From positions 310,001 to 374,000 of the forward strand of contig NZ_JAGQEE010000002.1 of NCBI RefSeq assembly GCF_018304945.1: DNA of 64,000 nucleotides, read 5' to 3'. Source of the stretch: Collimonas humicola. GTDB lineage: Bacteria > Pseudomonadota > Gammaproteobacteria > Burkholderiales > Burkholderiaceae_D. Every line of letters begins with the position of its first letter. The first letter of the stretch is position 1. Below, piece by piece: positions 36,936 to 46,016 of the stretch. The translations under genes and the position numbers were made by a program. Below the pieces are notes generated by a model that saw only the letters and a list, made by a program, of their open reading frames with translations, was not told the DNA's origin and made no database searches.

Positions 36936-37337
36936 TTATTTCTCGGGAAAACTGCCATCGACATAAAACCAGCGCGATACGCCCGCCGCATCAGGCTCAC
37001 GCACAAAACGGCTGACCTCGTGCAGGCGATGGGCGCGGCCATCGATCTTGTAGCGCGCCACAAATTCAACCGTTGCGCTGTTGCCCTCCGCCTCGTGCCT
37101 GCGCACATCCAATCCCAGCCATTTCAAGCCGGCTTCCGCCGCGACCGGCTCCTGCGGCCTGCTGCTGGCATGCCAGGTCGCTTGCAGATAAGCGCCGTTG
37201 TCCATCACATAGGCGCTATAGCGCGAGCGCATCAGCGCCAGCGCCGTCGGCGCCGCTTCCTTGCCCGCGTGATAGCGGCCGCAGCATTGCGCGTATTTGC
37301 CGCCGCCGCAAGGGCAGTCTACGATTGCAGCTGTCAA
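36936..37337 (-). CDS. YchJ/UPF0225 family protein
   Basis: The 133-residue product starts at a TTG (37337) that overlaps the TGA of the preceding isomerase gene (TTGA) with GGGATGG upstream. The N-terminal Cys cluster [18 protein letters not shown] is a SEC-C-like zinc motif. [10 protein letters not shown] and [13 protein letters not shown], then [22 protein letters not shown], match YchJ. Function is unknown; it may bind metal through the Cys cluster. No ATG is available in this frame nearby, which supports the TTG start. Confidence 0.82.
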   Translation of the reverse strand: MTAAIVDCPCGGGKYAQCCGRYHAGKEAAPTALALMRSRYSAYVMDNGAYLQATWHASSRPQEPVAAEAGLKWLGLDVRRHEAEGNSATVEFVARYKIDGRAHRLHEVSRFVREPDAAGVSRWFYVDGSFPEK

Positions 37338-37939
37338 ATCTTGCCATCCCGCATGAATGCTTCGAGCTGATCGAAACGGTCGAAACCCCAGAACGCTTCG
37401 CCGTCGACGATCACGAACGGCGAGCCGAACACGCCGCGCGCCATGGCCAGGTCGACTTCGGCTTTCAGCTGGTTCTTGATCGGCAGGCTGTTGATGCCGT
37501 CCATCAGGCCGGTGGTGTCGATGCCGCTGCGATGGCCGACTTCCAGCAGGTGCATCGGTTCGCCGATATTGATGCCGTCGACAAAATACGCCTGGTAAAT
37601 CTGCTTGGCGAATTTGCTGGCCTTGTCCTCCCCTTGCTTGCCGCGCACCCACAGCACGGCGCGCGCCGCAGCCTGGGTCGAGATCGGGAAAGCGCTCGGG
37701 CGGCTGTAGGGAATGCCATGGAAACGCGCGCTGCGCTCGAAATCGTGGAACGAGTAATCGCCCTTGATCGGCACCTGCGGCAAAGGCACCGAACCGGTGG
37801 TCTTGAACACCGGGCCGAGCAGGATCGGATGCCATTCGACATCGCGCTTGTATTTCGCCGCCAGTTCATCGATGCGGGTGGCAGCGAAGTAACCGTAGGG
37901 GGATGAAAAATCAAAGTAGAAATCGATTGCTGCGGCCAT
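37334..37939 (-). CDS. 2-hydroxychromene-2-carboxylate isomerase (DsbA-like kappa-class GST)
   Basis: The 201-residue protein belongs to the HCCA isomerase family, thioredoxin-fold enzymes that use glutathione. The opening IDFYFDFSSPYGYFA carries the catalytic Ser, and GVFGSPFVIVDGEAFWGFDR holds the conserved cis-Pro region. The family was named for naphthalene degradation, but most members, like this one, lie away from such genes and have unknown substrates. It lies between the thiolase and YchJ genes; its stop overlaps the YchJ start. Confidence 0.88.
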   Translation of the reverse strand: MAAAIDFYFDFSSPYGYFAATRIDELAAKYKRDVEWHPILLGPVFKTTGSVPLPQVPIKGDYSFHDFERSARFHGIPYSRPSAFPISTQAAARAVLWVRGKQGEDKASKFAKQIYQAYFVDGINIGEPMHLLEVGHRSGIDTTGLMDGINSLPIKNQLKAEVDLAMARGVFGSPFVIVDGEAFWGFDRFDQLEAFMRDGKI

Positions 37940-37986
37940 CTTTTATACCTTCATTGTTTAAATCGCAATTCATGAAGTCGAATAAC

Positions 37987-38045
37987 AAAGATCAGCGTGA
38001 ATCTGCGGCAATGCCACGCAATGCCACGAATAAACGCTGATCTTT
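37987..38045 (-). terminator. Possible terminator after the thiolase gene
   Basis: AAAGATCAGCGT (37987-37998) is perfectly complementary to ACGCTGATCTTT (38034-38045) across a 35-base loop containing a doubled ATGCCACG. It lies just beyond the thiolase stop. The long loop makes strong termination less certain. Confidence 0.5.
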
Positions 38046-38094
38046 TGCTGCTTGCTACCGTGCTGCGTGAACTACATCCTGCGTGCGCGAACTA

Positions 38095-39291
38095 TCAGAC
38101 CAGTTCAACGGCAATCGCGGTGCCTTCGCCGCCGCCGATGCACAGCGACGCGACGCCGCGCTTGAGGCCCTTGGCCTTCAGCGCGCCCAGCAGCGTGACG
38201 ATGATGCGCGCGCCGGAAGCGCCGATAGGATGGCCGAGGGCGCAAGCGCCGCCGTGGACGTTGATCTTGTCGTGCGGGATGTCGTGTTCTTTCATGGCGG
38301 CCATCGGCACCACGGCGAACGCTTCATTGACTTCATACAGATCGACGTCGCTGTTCTTCCAGCCGACTTTCTTGTACAGCTTTTCAATCGCGCCGACCGG
38401 TGCGGTGGTGAACCATTCCGGTTCCTGCGAGTGGCTGGCGTGGCCGAGGATGCGGGCAATCGGCGTGCAGCCGAGTTTCTTGGCGGTCGATTCGCGCATC
38501 AGCACCAGCGCCGCGGCGCCATCGTTGATCGAGGACGAGGAAGCGGCGGTGATGGTGCCGTCTTTCTTGAACGCCGCGCGCAGCGACGGGATCTTGTCGA
38601 TCTTGGCCTTTTGCGGGCCTTCATCCTTGTCGATCACCACTTCGCCGGCACGGCTGGCGACTGTCACCGGGGCGATTTCCCATTTGAAGGAACCGTCGGC
38701 GGTAGCGGCCTGGGCGCGCTGCACCGAAGCGATGGCGAAGGCGTCCTGGTCGGCGCGGCTGAAATGGTATTTGGCGGCGCATTCTTCGCCGAAAGTACCC
38801 ATCGAACGGCCGCCGCCGGTTTCGCCCTTGGAATAGGCATCTTCCAGGCCGTCCAGCATCATGTGGTCGAAAATCATGCCGTGGCCGATGCGATAGCCGC
38901 CGCGCGCTTTCGGGATCAGGTAAGGCGCATTGGTCATCGATTCCATGCCGCCCGCGACCACGACTTCGTTAGTCCCTGCCAGCAGGGAATCGACACCGAA
39001 CATGGTCGCTTGCATGGCTGAACCGCATACCTTGGAGATGGTGGCGGCATTGGTGCCGACCGGCAGGCCGGCCTTGATGGTTGCCTGGCGCGCCGGCGCC
39101 TGGCCCTGGCCCGCCTGCAGCACATTGCCGAACAACACGGCGTCGACTTGTTCCGGCTTCAGGCCGGCGCGCTCTACCGCGGCCTTGATCGCCACGGCGC
39201 CCAAGTCGCTGGCGGTCAACGCCGCAAAATCACCCTGAAACGCACCCATTGGAGTACGTGCTGCACCGACGATAACGATTGGGTCATTCAT
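38095..39291 (-). CDS. Acetyl-CoA C-acetyltransferase (thiolase)
   Basis: The 398-residue type-II thiolase interconverts acetoacetyl-CoA and two acetyl-CoA, or condenses acetyl-CoA units. Active-site Cys89 lies in KVCGSAMQATM; the His is in GGACALGHPIGASGARI and the second Cys in LCIGGGEGTAIAVEL. The opening IVIVGAARTPMGAFQGDFA is typical. In this cluster it would consume acetoacetate once it is activated to CoA, finishing leucine degradation, and could also supply polyhydroxybutyrate synthesis. It lies 108 bases after aceK. Confidence 0.94.
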   Translation of the reverse strand: MNDPIVIVGAARTPMGAFQGDFAALTASDLGAVAIKAAVERAGLKPEQVDAVLFGNVLQAGQGQAPARQATIKAGLPVGTNAATISKVCGSAMQATMFGVDSLLAGTNEVVVAGGMESMTNAPYLIPKARGGYRIGHGMIFDHMMLDGLEDAYSKGETGGGRSMGTFGEECAAKYHFSRADQDAFAIASVQRAQAATADGSFKWEIAPVTVASRAGEVVIDKDEGPQKAKIDKIPSLRAAFKKDGTITAASSSSINDGAAALVLMRESTAKKLGCTPIARILGHASHSQEPEWFTTAPVGAIEKLYKKVGWKNSDVDLYEVNEAFAVVPMAAMKEHDIPHDKINVHGGACALGHPIGASGARIIVTLLGALKAKGLKRGVASLCIGGGEGTAIAVELV

Positions 39292-39399
39292 GTTGCTTCT
39301 CCAGATTACGACAACTTGTCGGCCGCTGCGGCTGCCACTTTGATCCGCGTTGTCCGCTTACGGCCTTGCTGCCTGGTTGGTTAAAAATAATGCGATTGA

Positions 39400-41220
39400 C
39401 TACGGTGTCTGTATTGCTGCCTGTATTGCTGCTTGCGTTGCCTGATTACCGGGCTTATAGGTGAAACGGCATTCCTGCGGATAAGGAAAGACATCGTCGA
39501 AATGCCCTTCCTGTATGTGCTGCTTGCGTTGCTGCCAATATTGCTGGGTTAGCAAATCGGCATGATGCTTGATAAAGTACTTCTTCACGTTTGGATTTCC
39601 GAGAAGAAATACTCCGAACTGTTCTGGAAAGACATCGTTTTTGGCGATCGCATACCAGGGTTCGGCCGACATTTCATCTTCTTCATTGCGCGGCTGCGGG
39701 ATCACGCGGAAATTGCAGTCGGTAATGTATTCAATCTCATCATAGTCGTAAAACACGACACGGTTGTGACGCGTCACGCCAAAATTTTTGTACAGCATGT
39801 CGCCCGGAAAGATATTCGCGGCGACCAGTTCCTTGATGGCGTTGCCGTACTCGGTAATGCCATGTTCCAGCGCCGCCTGGTCGTCGTTCTGCTCGGCGTT
39901 GCTGAGGTAGATATTCAGCGGCACCATGCGCCGCTCTATATACAGGTGCTTGATGATGATCTCGTCGCCGTCTTCTTCCACCACCGAGGGCGCCACCTGC
40001 TTCAGCTCGGCCAGCAGTTCGTCGGCGAAGCGCGCGCGCGGGAAGGCCACGCTGGAGTATTCCAGGGTATCGGCCATGCGGCCGACGCGGTCATGATGTT
40101 TGACCAGCAGGTATTTTTCCTTGACCAGGGCATTGGTGGTTTCCTTCGGCGCCGGGAAAAAGTCTTTGATGACCTTGAACACATAGGGAAACGAAGGCAA
40201 GGCGAACACCACCATCACCAGTCCGCGGATGCCGGGAGCGATCTCGAAATGGTCCGAGGAATGGCGCAGATGGCGCAGGAAATCGCGGTAGAACAGCGCC
40301 TTGCCGAGCTTTTGCAAACCCAGGATGGTGTAGATCTCGCTGCGCGGCTTGTTCGGCAGCAGGCTGCGCAGGAACTGCACGTAGGCTGACGGCACTTCCA
40401 TGTCGACCATGAAATAGGCGCGCGTGAAGGAAAACAGGATGGTCAGGATCTTGCTGTCGAACAGCACCGCGTCCAGCGCCAGCTTGCCGTCGCGGTCGTG
40501 CAGGATGGGCACCACGAAGGGATATTCGCGCGGGCCGTTGATCATCTTGCCGACCACATAGGCGCCCTTGTTGCGGTAGAACGCGTTCGACAAGACCTGG
40601 ATCTGGTGGTTCGGCTCCAGCGGCGTGTCGCCGAAGGCCTGGCGGATGCGCTCTTCGGCCAGCGCGACGTCGCGGTCGAGGTCGGCGAACGGCCGCTGCA
40701 GCTGCAAATTGGTAATTAAACGCTTGAGCGTATAGTGCAGGCCGTCCTTGGCCGGGTAATACACGCGGTAGGTCGGCAGCGCTTCGTCGGTGTCGATGTA
40801 TTCGGTCGACACTGCCGGCCGCACGAAGATGAAATCGTTGTGGAAATAGGTGCGGTGCAGGATGTTGCAGCAGACCGAATTGAAGAAGGTTTCCGCCAGC
40901 TCGGGCTGCTTGTGATAAGTCAGCATGCCGATATAGTGCAGCTTTACTTCGCGCCAGACTTCGTCGGTCAGGTCGCCCTGGTCGTATTCGTCTTCCAGCG
41001 CCTGCACGCATTCGCGCACCCGCGCATCGTAGAAACCGATGCGTTCGCGCGCCGCCAGCTGGGCGGTTTTCCAGTCGGCGTCTTCAAAATGCTGCTTGGC
41101 TAATTGGCTGGCCGCGCGGAACAAACGGTAATGCTTGTCGAAACCGTCCAAAATCATGCGCGCAGTATCGAAAGCGATCTGCGACGACAATAATTTCGGA
41201 AAGTTTCCAGACGTGATCAC
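39400..41220 (-). CDS. aceK: Isocitrate dehydrogenase kinase/phosphatase
   Basis: AceK switches isocitrate dehydrogenase off and on by phosphorylation, directing carbon to the glyoxylate shunt when growth is on acetate. The 606-residue product has the family's long N-terminal regulatory part and the kinase core: ATP-binding [37 protein letters not shown] and [15 protein letters not shown] with metal-binding Asp. The start is a GTG whose last bases form the stop of the dehydratase gene (GTGA). It lies away from aceA/aceB but among acetyl-CoA-producing genes. Confidence 0.96.
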   Translation of the reverse strand: MITSGNFPKLLSSQIAFDTARMILDGFDKHYRLFRAASQLAKQHFEDADWKTAQLAARERIGFYDARVRECVQALEDEYDQGDLTDEVWREVKLHYIGMLTYHKQPELAETFFNSVCCNILHRTYFHNDFIFVRPAVSTEYIDTDEALPTYRVYYPAKDGLHYTLKRLITNLQLQRPFADLDRDVALAEERIRQAFGDTPLEPNHQIQVLSNAFYRNKGAYVVGKMINGPREYPFVVPILHDRDGKLALDAVLFDSKILTILFSFTRAYFMVDMEVPSAYVQFLRSLLPNKPRSEIYTILGLQKLGKALFYRDFLRHLRHSSDHFEIAPGIRGLVMVVFALPSFPYVFKVIKDFFPAPKETTNALVKEKYLLVKHHDRVGRMADTLEYSSVAFPRARFADELLAELKQVAPSVVEEDGDEIIIKHLYIERRMVPLNIYLSNAEQNDDQAALEHGITEYGNAIKELVAANIFPGDMLYKNFGVTRHNRVVFYDYDEIEYITDCNFRVIPQPRNEEDEMSAEPWYAIAKNDVFPEQFGVFLLGNPNVKKYFIKHHADLLTQQYWQQRKQHIQEGHFDDVFPYPQECRFTYKPGNQATQAAIQAAIQTP

Positions 41221-42158
41221 AGCGAGAACCGTTCCTTCCAGCCAGCCAGCATCGCCAGGCTGACGCCGATGCCGCCGCAGACCACGATCAGCGGCCTTTT
41301 GTAAGGCGCCAGCACCGGCAGGTTCTCATACGCCACCGCCAGCGCCGCGCCGCAAGCCGGCTCCACCAGGATGCGCATCTGGTCGGCGAACTGCAGCGCG
41401 GCCGAAACTGCCTGGGCATCGCTGACCACCACGCTGTGGACTTCATGGCGCTGGGTCCAGGCGAAACATTCGGCGGCTACGCGCTTGGCGGCCAGGGTCG
41501 ATGCAATCGAGGTAATCGCCGGCAGGCTCACCAGTTCGCCCGCGCGCACCGCGGCGTTGAGCGAGGCGGCGCCATCGGTTTCCGCCGCAATCAGCGGGAT
41601 GTGCGCCAGACCGTTGCAATGCAGGCCGCTCAGCACGCCGCTCATCAGGCCGCCGCCGCCCACCGAGCACACGACGACGTCGAAGTCGACGCCCTGCTCG
41701 CGCGCCTGCTGCACCGCTTCGTCTATCATGGTGGCGTTGCCGTCCCAGATATCGGGATGGTCGAAAGGCGGGATGTAGACACTGCCGGGCTGCTCGCACA
41801 GTTGCAGCGCCAGCTGGTTGGCTTCGTCCCAGACCGCGCCGTGCACGATCACCTCGGCGCCGATGTCGCGGATGCGCTGGCAGACCGCGGCGGCAGTGGT
41901 TTCAGGGACGACGATGGTGGTCTTGACGCCGAGCGCGGCGCCGGCGAAGGCAGCGGCAAAGCCGGCATTGCCGCCGGACGGGCACACCAGGCAGCTGGCG
42001 CCGGCGGCAACCGCGCGCTGGCACAGCAGGCCGATGCCGCGCAGCTTGAAGGAGCCGGCCGGCTGGGTGTTTTCCATCTTCAGCAACACCTGCTTATCGA
42101 GTGCGACGGAGAGTTGCGGATGTCGCAGTAATGCGGTGTGAATATGCAGTGAAGTCAT
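41217..42158 (-). CDS. Serine/threonine dehydratase-like PLP enzyme
   Basis: The 313-residue fold-type II PLP enzyme resembles eukaryote-type L-serine dehydratases: Schiff-base Lys in [13 protein letters not shown] near residue 38, substrate loop [14 protein letters not shown] near 60, and the phosphate-binding [11 protein letters not shown] near 165. The product would be pyruvate or 2-oxobutyrate plus ammonia. No ACT regulatory domain is present, so it is more likely catabolic. Its stop overlaps the aceK start, so the two are probably co-translated. Confidence 0.9.
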   Translation of the reverse strand: MTSLHIHTALLRHPQLSVALDKQVLLKMENTQPAGSFKLRGIGLLCQRAVAAGASCLVCPSGGNAGFAAAFAGAALGVKTTIVVPETTAAAVCQRIRDIGAEVIVHGAVWDEANQLALQLCEQPGSVYIPPFDHPDIWDGNATMIDEAVQQAREQGVDFDVVVCSVGGGGLMSGVLSGLHCNGLAHIPLIAAETDGAASLNAAVRAGELVSLPAITSIASTLAAKRVAAECFAWTQRHEVHSVVVSDAQAVSAALQFADQMRILVEPACGAALAVAYENLPVLAPYKRPLIVVCGGIGVSLAMLAGWKERFSL

Positions 42159-42250
42159 GTTCTTGACGCTGTTGCCTTTTTTTCAATTGTGCCATCAATC
42201 AGCGGGAGTTGCATAAGGTATATGCTTACGAGCAAATTGAGAATCCCTGC

Positions 42251-42407
42251 GCCGTCCAGGCGAACCGGACTAGGCGTCCCCAACTAGGCGTCCCCGACTA
42301 GGCGTCCCCATCATTCCCGCGAACGCGGGAATCCATTTTAAATCCGTAACCTGGATCCCCGCGTTCGCGGGGATGACGGGCTGACGAGGCGGGGTCGCCT
42401 GGACGGC
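42251..42407. repeat. Composite palindromic (BIME-like) element with tandem 14-mers
   Basis: An outer perfect 13-base inverted repeat, GCCGTCCAGGCGA (42251-42263) and its complement (42395-42407), encloses three parts. First, three tandem 14-base units (G/A)ACTAGGCGTCCCC at 42268-42281, 42282-42295 and 42296-42309. Second, hairpin ATTCCCGCG-AA-CGCGGGAAT at 42313-42332. Third, hairpin ATCCCCGCG-TT-CGCGGGGAT at 42355-42374. The hairpins are of a widely dispersed proteobacterial REP type. The element fills the 285-base gap between liuA and the dehydratase gene. Confidence 0.85.
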
Positions 42408-42443
42408 ATCCTTAGAGCTCACTGAAACTTAACCCGTAATTGG

Positions 42444-43628
42444 TTACATTGTCTCCGCAAACAACTCCCGGCCGATCAGCATGCGGCGGATTTCGCTGGT
42501 GCCGGCGCCGATTTCATACAGCTTGGCGTCGCGCCACAGGCGTCCCACCGGATATTCGTTGATGTAGCCGTTGCCGCCCAGCGCCTGGATCGCTTCGCCT
42601 GCCATCCAGGTGGCTTTTTCCGCCGAATACAGGATCGCGCCGGCGGCATCCTTGCGCAGGGCGCGGGCCGCAGCCGGCGACGTGGCGCGGTCGCAGGCCT
42701 GGCCCACCGCGTATACATAGGCCTTGCAAGCCATCATGGTCGAATACATATCGGCCAGCTTGCCCTGCATCAGCTGGAATTCGCCGATGGATTGGCCGAA
42801 CTGCTTGCGATCATGCACGTAAGGGACCACCACATCCAGGCACGCCTGCATGATGCCAAGCGGGCCGCCGGACAGAACGGTGCGCTCGTAATCCAGGCCG
42901 GACATCAGGACGTTGACGCCCTTGCCGAGGCCGCCCATCACGTTTTCGGCTGGCACTTCGCAATCCTGGAACACCAGCTCGCCGGTGTGCGAACCGCGCA
43001 TGCCCAGCTTGTCCAGCTTTTGCGCAACGCTGAAGCCCTTGAAACCCTTTTCGATCAGGAAAGCGGTCATGCCGCGCGCGCCGGCTTCCAGATCGGTCTT
43101 GGCGTACACCACCAGCACATCGGCGTCGGGGCCGTTGGTGATCCACATCTTGCTGCCGTTGAGGATATAGTGGTCGCCTTTGAGTTCGGCGCGCAGCTTC
43201 ATGCTGACGACATCGGAGCCGGCGTTCGGCTCGGACATCGCCAACGCGCCGACATGTTCGCCGGAGATCAGCTTCGGCAGGTATTTGGCTTTTTGCTCGG
43301 GACTGCCATTGCGCTTGATCTGGTTCACGCACAGGTTCGAATGGGCGCCGTAGGACAAGCCGATCGAGGCCGAAGCGCGCGAGATTTCTTCCATGGCGAT
43401 GATGTGCGCCAGGTAGCCCATGCCGCTGCCGCCGTATTCTTCTTCCGCGGTGATGCCGAGCACGCCGAGGCCGCCCATTTTCTTCCACAGGTCCATGGGA
43501 AACTGGTCGCTGCGGTCGATCTCGGCGGCGCGCGGGGCGATTTCCACGGCGGCGAATTCCTGGATAGCGCTGCGTAAAGCGTCGATGTCTTCGCCGTGAT
43601 CGAACGTCAAACCTGGTAAATGGATCAT
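42444..43628 (-). CDS. liuA: Isovaleryl-CoA dehydrogenase
   Basis: This FAD enzyme oxidises isovaleryl-CoA to 3-methylcrotonyl-CoA and passes electrons to ETF. The 394-residue acyl-CoA dehydrogenase has [33 protein letters not shown] near residue 134, [20 protein letters not shown], the catalytic Glu in [15 protein letters not shown] near 250, and [20 protein letters not shown]. That catalytic-Glu position is the one used by isovaleryl-CoA dehydrogenases. It follows liuR by 67 bases and is probably co-transcribed with it. Confidence 0.95.
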   Translation of the reverse strand: MIHLPGLTFDHGEDIDALRSAIQEFAAVEIAPRAAEIDRSDQFPMDLWKKMGGLGVLGITAEEEYGGSGMGYLAHIIAMEEISRASASIGLSYGAHSNLCVNQIKRNGSPEQKAKYLPKLISGEHVGALAMSEPNAGSDVVSMKLRAELKGDHYILNGSKMWITNGPDADVLVVYAKTDLEAGARGMTAFLIEKGFKGFSVAQKLDKLGMRGSHTGELVFQDCEVPAENVMGGLGKGVNVLMSGLDYERTVLSGGPLGIMQACLDVVVPYVHDRKQFGQSIGEFQLMQGKLADMYSTMMACKAYVYAVGQACDRATSPAAARALRKDAAGAILYSAEKATWMAGEAIQALGGNGYINEYPVGRLWRDAKLYEIGAGTSEIRRMLIGRELFAETM

Positions 43629-43695
43629 GTTGTCTCCTTCGTTATTCTTGCAAGTTGTGTAATCGGGAATCGGTGGTAATGACGGAATAGCAATT

Positions 43696-44121
43696 TCAGT
43701 CCTTGTGGCCGGCAGCCGCCAGCACAGCGTGATCGCTCAACTGGCCGCTGTCCAGCAAGCGCCGGCATTCATCCTCATGGGCGGTGATTTCTTCCAGCGT
43801 GACTTCGATGTCTTCGCGCTGCTGCTCCAGGTGTTCGCGATGACGGGCCAGCACCTGCAGGAACAATTCCAGCTGCGGCGCCGAATCCTTGGGCGAATCG
43901 TACATGTCGACCAGGCTCTTGATTTCCGACAGCGTCAGGCCCAGGCGCTTGCCGCGCAGGGTCAGTTTCAGGCGGGTGCGCTCGCGCCCGGCATACACCC
44001 GGTTGCGGCCGCCGGCGCCATCCCGCTTCGGGCTCAGCAAACCCTGGTCCTCATAGAAACGGATCGCCCGCGGGGTAATATCGAATTCGCGCGCTAGTTC
44101 GGTGATGGTGTAGGTCGGCAT
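43696..44121 (-). CDS. liuR: LiuR, MerR-family regulator of leucine degradation
   Basis: The 141-residue protein starts at the ATG at 44121 ([29 protein letters not shown]), the MerR helix-turn-helix with wing. A dimerisation helix ([23 protein letters not shown]) follows; the metal-site cysteines of metal-responsive MerR proteins are absent. LiuR is known to repress branched-chain/leucine degradation genes in Proteobacteria. It lies directly upstream of liuA and has a matching palindrome in its own promoter. Upstream in-frame codons are non-conserved. Confidence 0.93.
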   Translation of the reverse strand: MPTYTITELAREFDITPRAIRFYEDQGLLSPKRDGAGGRNRVYAGRERTRLKLTLRGKRLGLTLSEIKSLVDMYDSPKDSAPQLELFLQVLARHREHLEQQREDIEVTLEEITAHEDECRRLLDSGQLSDHAVLAAAGHKD

Positions 44122-44156
44122 GGTCAGAAAGTCATCAGGGAACAAAAATACTGGTT

Positions 44157-44187
44157 TAGATACAGTGGCAGTTAACGTTAACGTAAA
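44157..44187 (-). promoter_or_regulatory. LiuR operator within a 19-bp-spacer promoter of liuR-liuA
   Basis: The 16-base near-palindrome TTAACGTTAACGTAAA at 44172-44187 fits the published LiuR consensus (of the form TTTACGTTTACGTAAA, as recalled). On the minus strand TTTACG (44187-44182) and TATCTA (44162-44157) form -35 and -10 boxes separated by 19 bases, a MerR-type spacing, and the operator lies mostly in the spacer. The -10 box starts about 36 bases before the liuR ATG. Confidence 0.75.
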
Positions 44188-44547
44188 GCACATTGTAGGC
44201 GCGCTGACGGAAAATGAAAACACCGAAAAACTACTGGCTTTCCTAAAGTGACGCAGAAGTTGGCATTACTGTCATAGAAGGCGAGATTTTTGCCGAGATA
44301 AATTGCGGCGGGCCGGAATTGACGCAACGCGGCGAGTTGACGGTCCTAAACCGACTGGCCCGAACGCGGCATTCGCAATCGGGACAGTGTGCACATAGTT
44401 GCAAAAATCGCCAATTTTGCCCAGCCCCCGAAATATAGAAACAGGGAGTGGCTGCCCCCCCTGTGAAGAATGACAGGTAGATATAACTCAACAAGCATGC
44501 GAGCATTCAAGCATTTGATTGTCCACGCTCAACACTGGGAGACTCGC
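44188..44547. other. Intergenic region between liuR and the lectin-like gene
   Basis: Beyond the liuR promoter this divergent gap of about 360 bases has no gene. Towards the right end there is CCTGT-N8-ACAGG at about 44459-44476, and an AT-rich TATAGA near 44434 that might serve as a -10 box for the lectin-like gene. No convincing promoter pair or quorum-sensing box was established. Confidence 0.35.
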
Positions 44548-45960
44548 ATGACGACCACAGCGTTACAAGCAGGTGCATCAAGCATCCAGAGCGAGGCCTT
44601 CACGATTCTGTCCAATCAGCCATGGCAGAGCACGGGCGTGACGATACCGCCCTTCGTGGAGGTCATGATCGCTTACCAGAACGGCTTGTGGACAGCGGAT
44701 CCGGATACCAATGGCGGCAAGCCGTATGATGCGGCGGGCTGCCCCAACTTGCTGGTTCCGAACGATCAGACCAACTATCCGATTACGGGCGTGCAAATGG
44801 GTGCGCTGGTCGGGCGCCTCAACGGCGGGGCGCCTTTCCTGATCGGCAACGGGCCTTACGCGATCATTTCGGCAGCGGGCGGAGCGCTTGACCTGTGCAT
44901 CAACGATGATCTCACCGGCCGATACGGCGCCGGCTTGAGGGACAACAGAGGAAGCGTGAATGTATTCATCTATCCGACGAACACACCGCCGGACACCGGC
45001 ACGCCGCTCGCGCGCGATCCAGCGCAGACCTCTCCCGCCGTACCCGCCAGCCAGCTCGGCGGGCTGAGCCAGCTGATCGGCACTTGGACCAACCAGAATC
45101 TGGGAGGCTCGAACCAGGGCGGCCCGCAAGCGCCGTTTTCCTACAACGTCATGCCCCTGCCCCAGGTCGATCCAAGCTCGCCCACCGGCTACATTCTCAA
45201 GAACTTCACTTACTATGAGGAACTGAGCTTCACCGCGATCCACGGCAATGCGCCCAATCGCGGCGGAATCGGCCAGCAGGTAGCCTATGCGCTGTTCTAT
45301 GAGCAGCGCGTGTATTTCGCCGAGGGGCCGAACAAGGATGCGTTGATCCACGCCGAAAACGGTTCGCTGCTCTTGCTGCTCGATTCCGCCCAGCCGCTCG
45401 GCCCTTACGGCAACGGCGACCGCGACGGCTTGGGCAATCAGCTCGTGAAGAATAGCGTCCCGCCCACCCAGCAATACAACCTGGTCAAGCAGGTGTCGGT
45501 ACCCCATGGCAATTCCATCCTGGCCTTGGGCGCATATAGCCAAGCCAATGCAGGACTCGGGGTACCGCCGATTCCGTCGGTCTCGCCCTTGCCCCAAGGC
45601 ATTCCCACCGTGCAGTATACGGTGGATGATCCGGTGACCAACCCGCAACCCGGCCTGACCGCCAATCCGAACCAGGTGCTGGTCAATGCGCTCCTGCTGC
45701 GGCCTTGCACCAACTTCCTGCACTTGAGCATGAGCACGGCCAACGGCACTGGCGCGGTCACCAATATCGGCTACGAGCAGCAGCATGCGAACGTCAGCCG
45801 CTATGATTTCAACTATTGGCTCGAATCGTTCGACGGCAGCGACAATTACACGCAGCTGCAATACAGCCAGACCATCACGCTGCAGATTCCGATCAACGGT
45901 AAGACCGTTTCCTTCCCGCACGTGACGGCCAACACCTTGACCAAGGTGAAGGGCAGTTGA
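44548..45960 (+). CDS. PA-IL (LecA)-like lectin fused to a beta-barrel-like domain
   Basis: The ATG at 44548 follows GGGAGA and gives 470 residues; upstream codons are not needed. Residues ~15-142 resemble the galactophilic lectin PA-IL: ALVGRLNGGAPFLIGNG, the Ca/sugar-loop-like LDLCINDDLTGRYG, and NRGSVNVFIY, compared with IYNDVPGTYG and GSFSVNI in LecA. Residues ~170-470 begin LGGLSQLIGTW, a lipocalin/nitrobindin-like opening, and include LKNFTYYEELSFTA, APNRGGIGQQVAYALFYEQRVYF and VSVPHGNSILALG. This second domain is not firmly recognised. No signal peptide is seen, as for LecA. A decayed copy of its C-terminus lies at 49938-50088 next to the ferritin-like gene. Confidence 0.7.
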   Translation: MTTTALQAGASSIQSEAFTILSNQPWQSTGVTIPPFVEVMIAYQNGLWTADPDTNGGKPYDAAGCPNLLVPNDQTNYPITGVQMGALVGRLNGGAPFLIGNGPYAIISAAGGALDLCINDDLTGRYGAGLRDNRGSVNVFIYPTNTPPDTGTPLARDPAQTSPAVPASQLGGLSQLIGTWTNQNLGGSNQGGPQAPFSYNVMPLPQVDPSSPTGYILKNFTYYEELSFTAIHGNAPNRGGIGQQVAYALFYEQRVYFAEGPNKDALIHAENGSLLLLLDSAQPLGPYGNGDRDGLGNQLVKNSVPPTQQYNLVKQVSVPHGNSILALGAYSQANAGLGVPPIPSVSPLPQGIPTVQYTVDDPVTNPQPGLTANPNQVLVNALLLRPCTNFLHLSMSTANGTGAVTNIGYEQQHANVSRYDFNYWLESFDGSDNYTQLQYSQTITLQIPINGKTVSFPHVTANTLTKVKGS

Positions 45961-45968
45961 TGCGGCAG

Positions 45969-45997
45969 CCCGGTCCTCGCCTGCGCGGGGGACCGGG
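45969..45997. terminator. Hairpin between the convergent lectin and DUF2063 genes
   Basis: CCCGGTCC (45969-45976) pairs with GGACCGGG (45990-45997) over a 13-base loop, between two convergent stop codons. No T-run follows on either strand, so it is only a possible terminator. Confidence 0.4.
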
Positions 45998-46016
45998 TGC
46001 GCGGCCTAAGGCATTG

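Noticed and set aside
35099-37015. 638-codon plus-strand frame opposite the acyl-CoA ligase
   Set aside because: The sense-strand ligase has all adenylation motifs; the plus frame has none.
42268-42309. Tandem 14-mers considered as a CRISPR array
   Set aside because: The units are directly adjacent without spacers, only three in number, and inside a REP-type palindrome; no cas genes are nearby.
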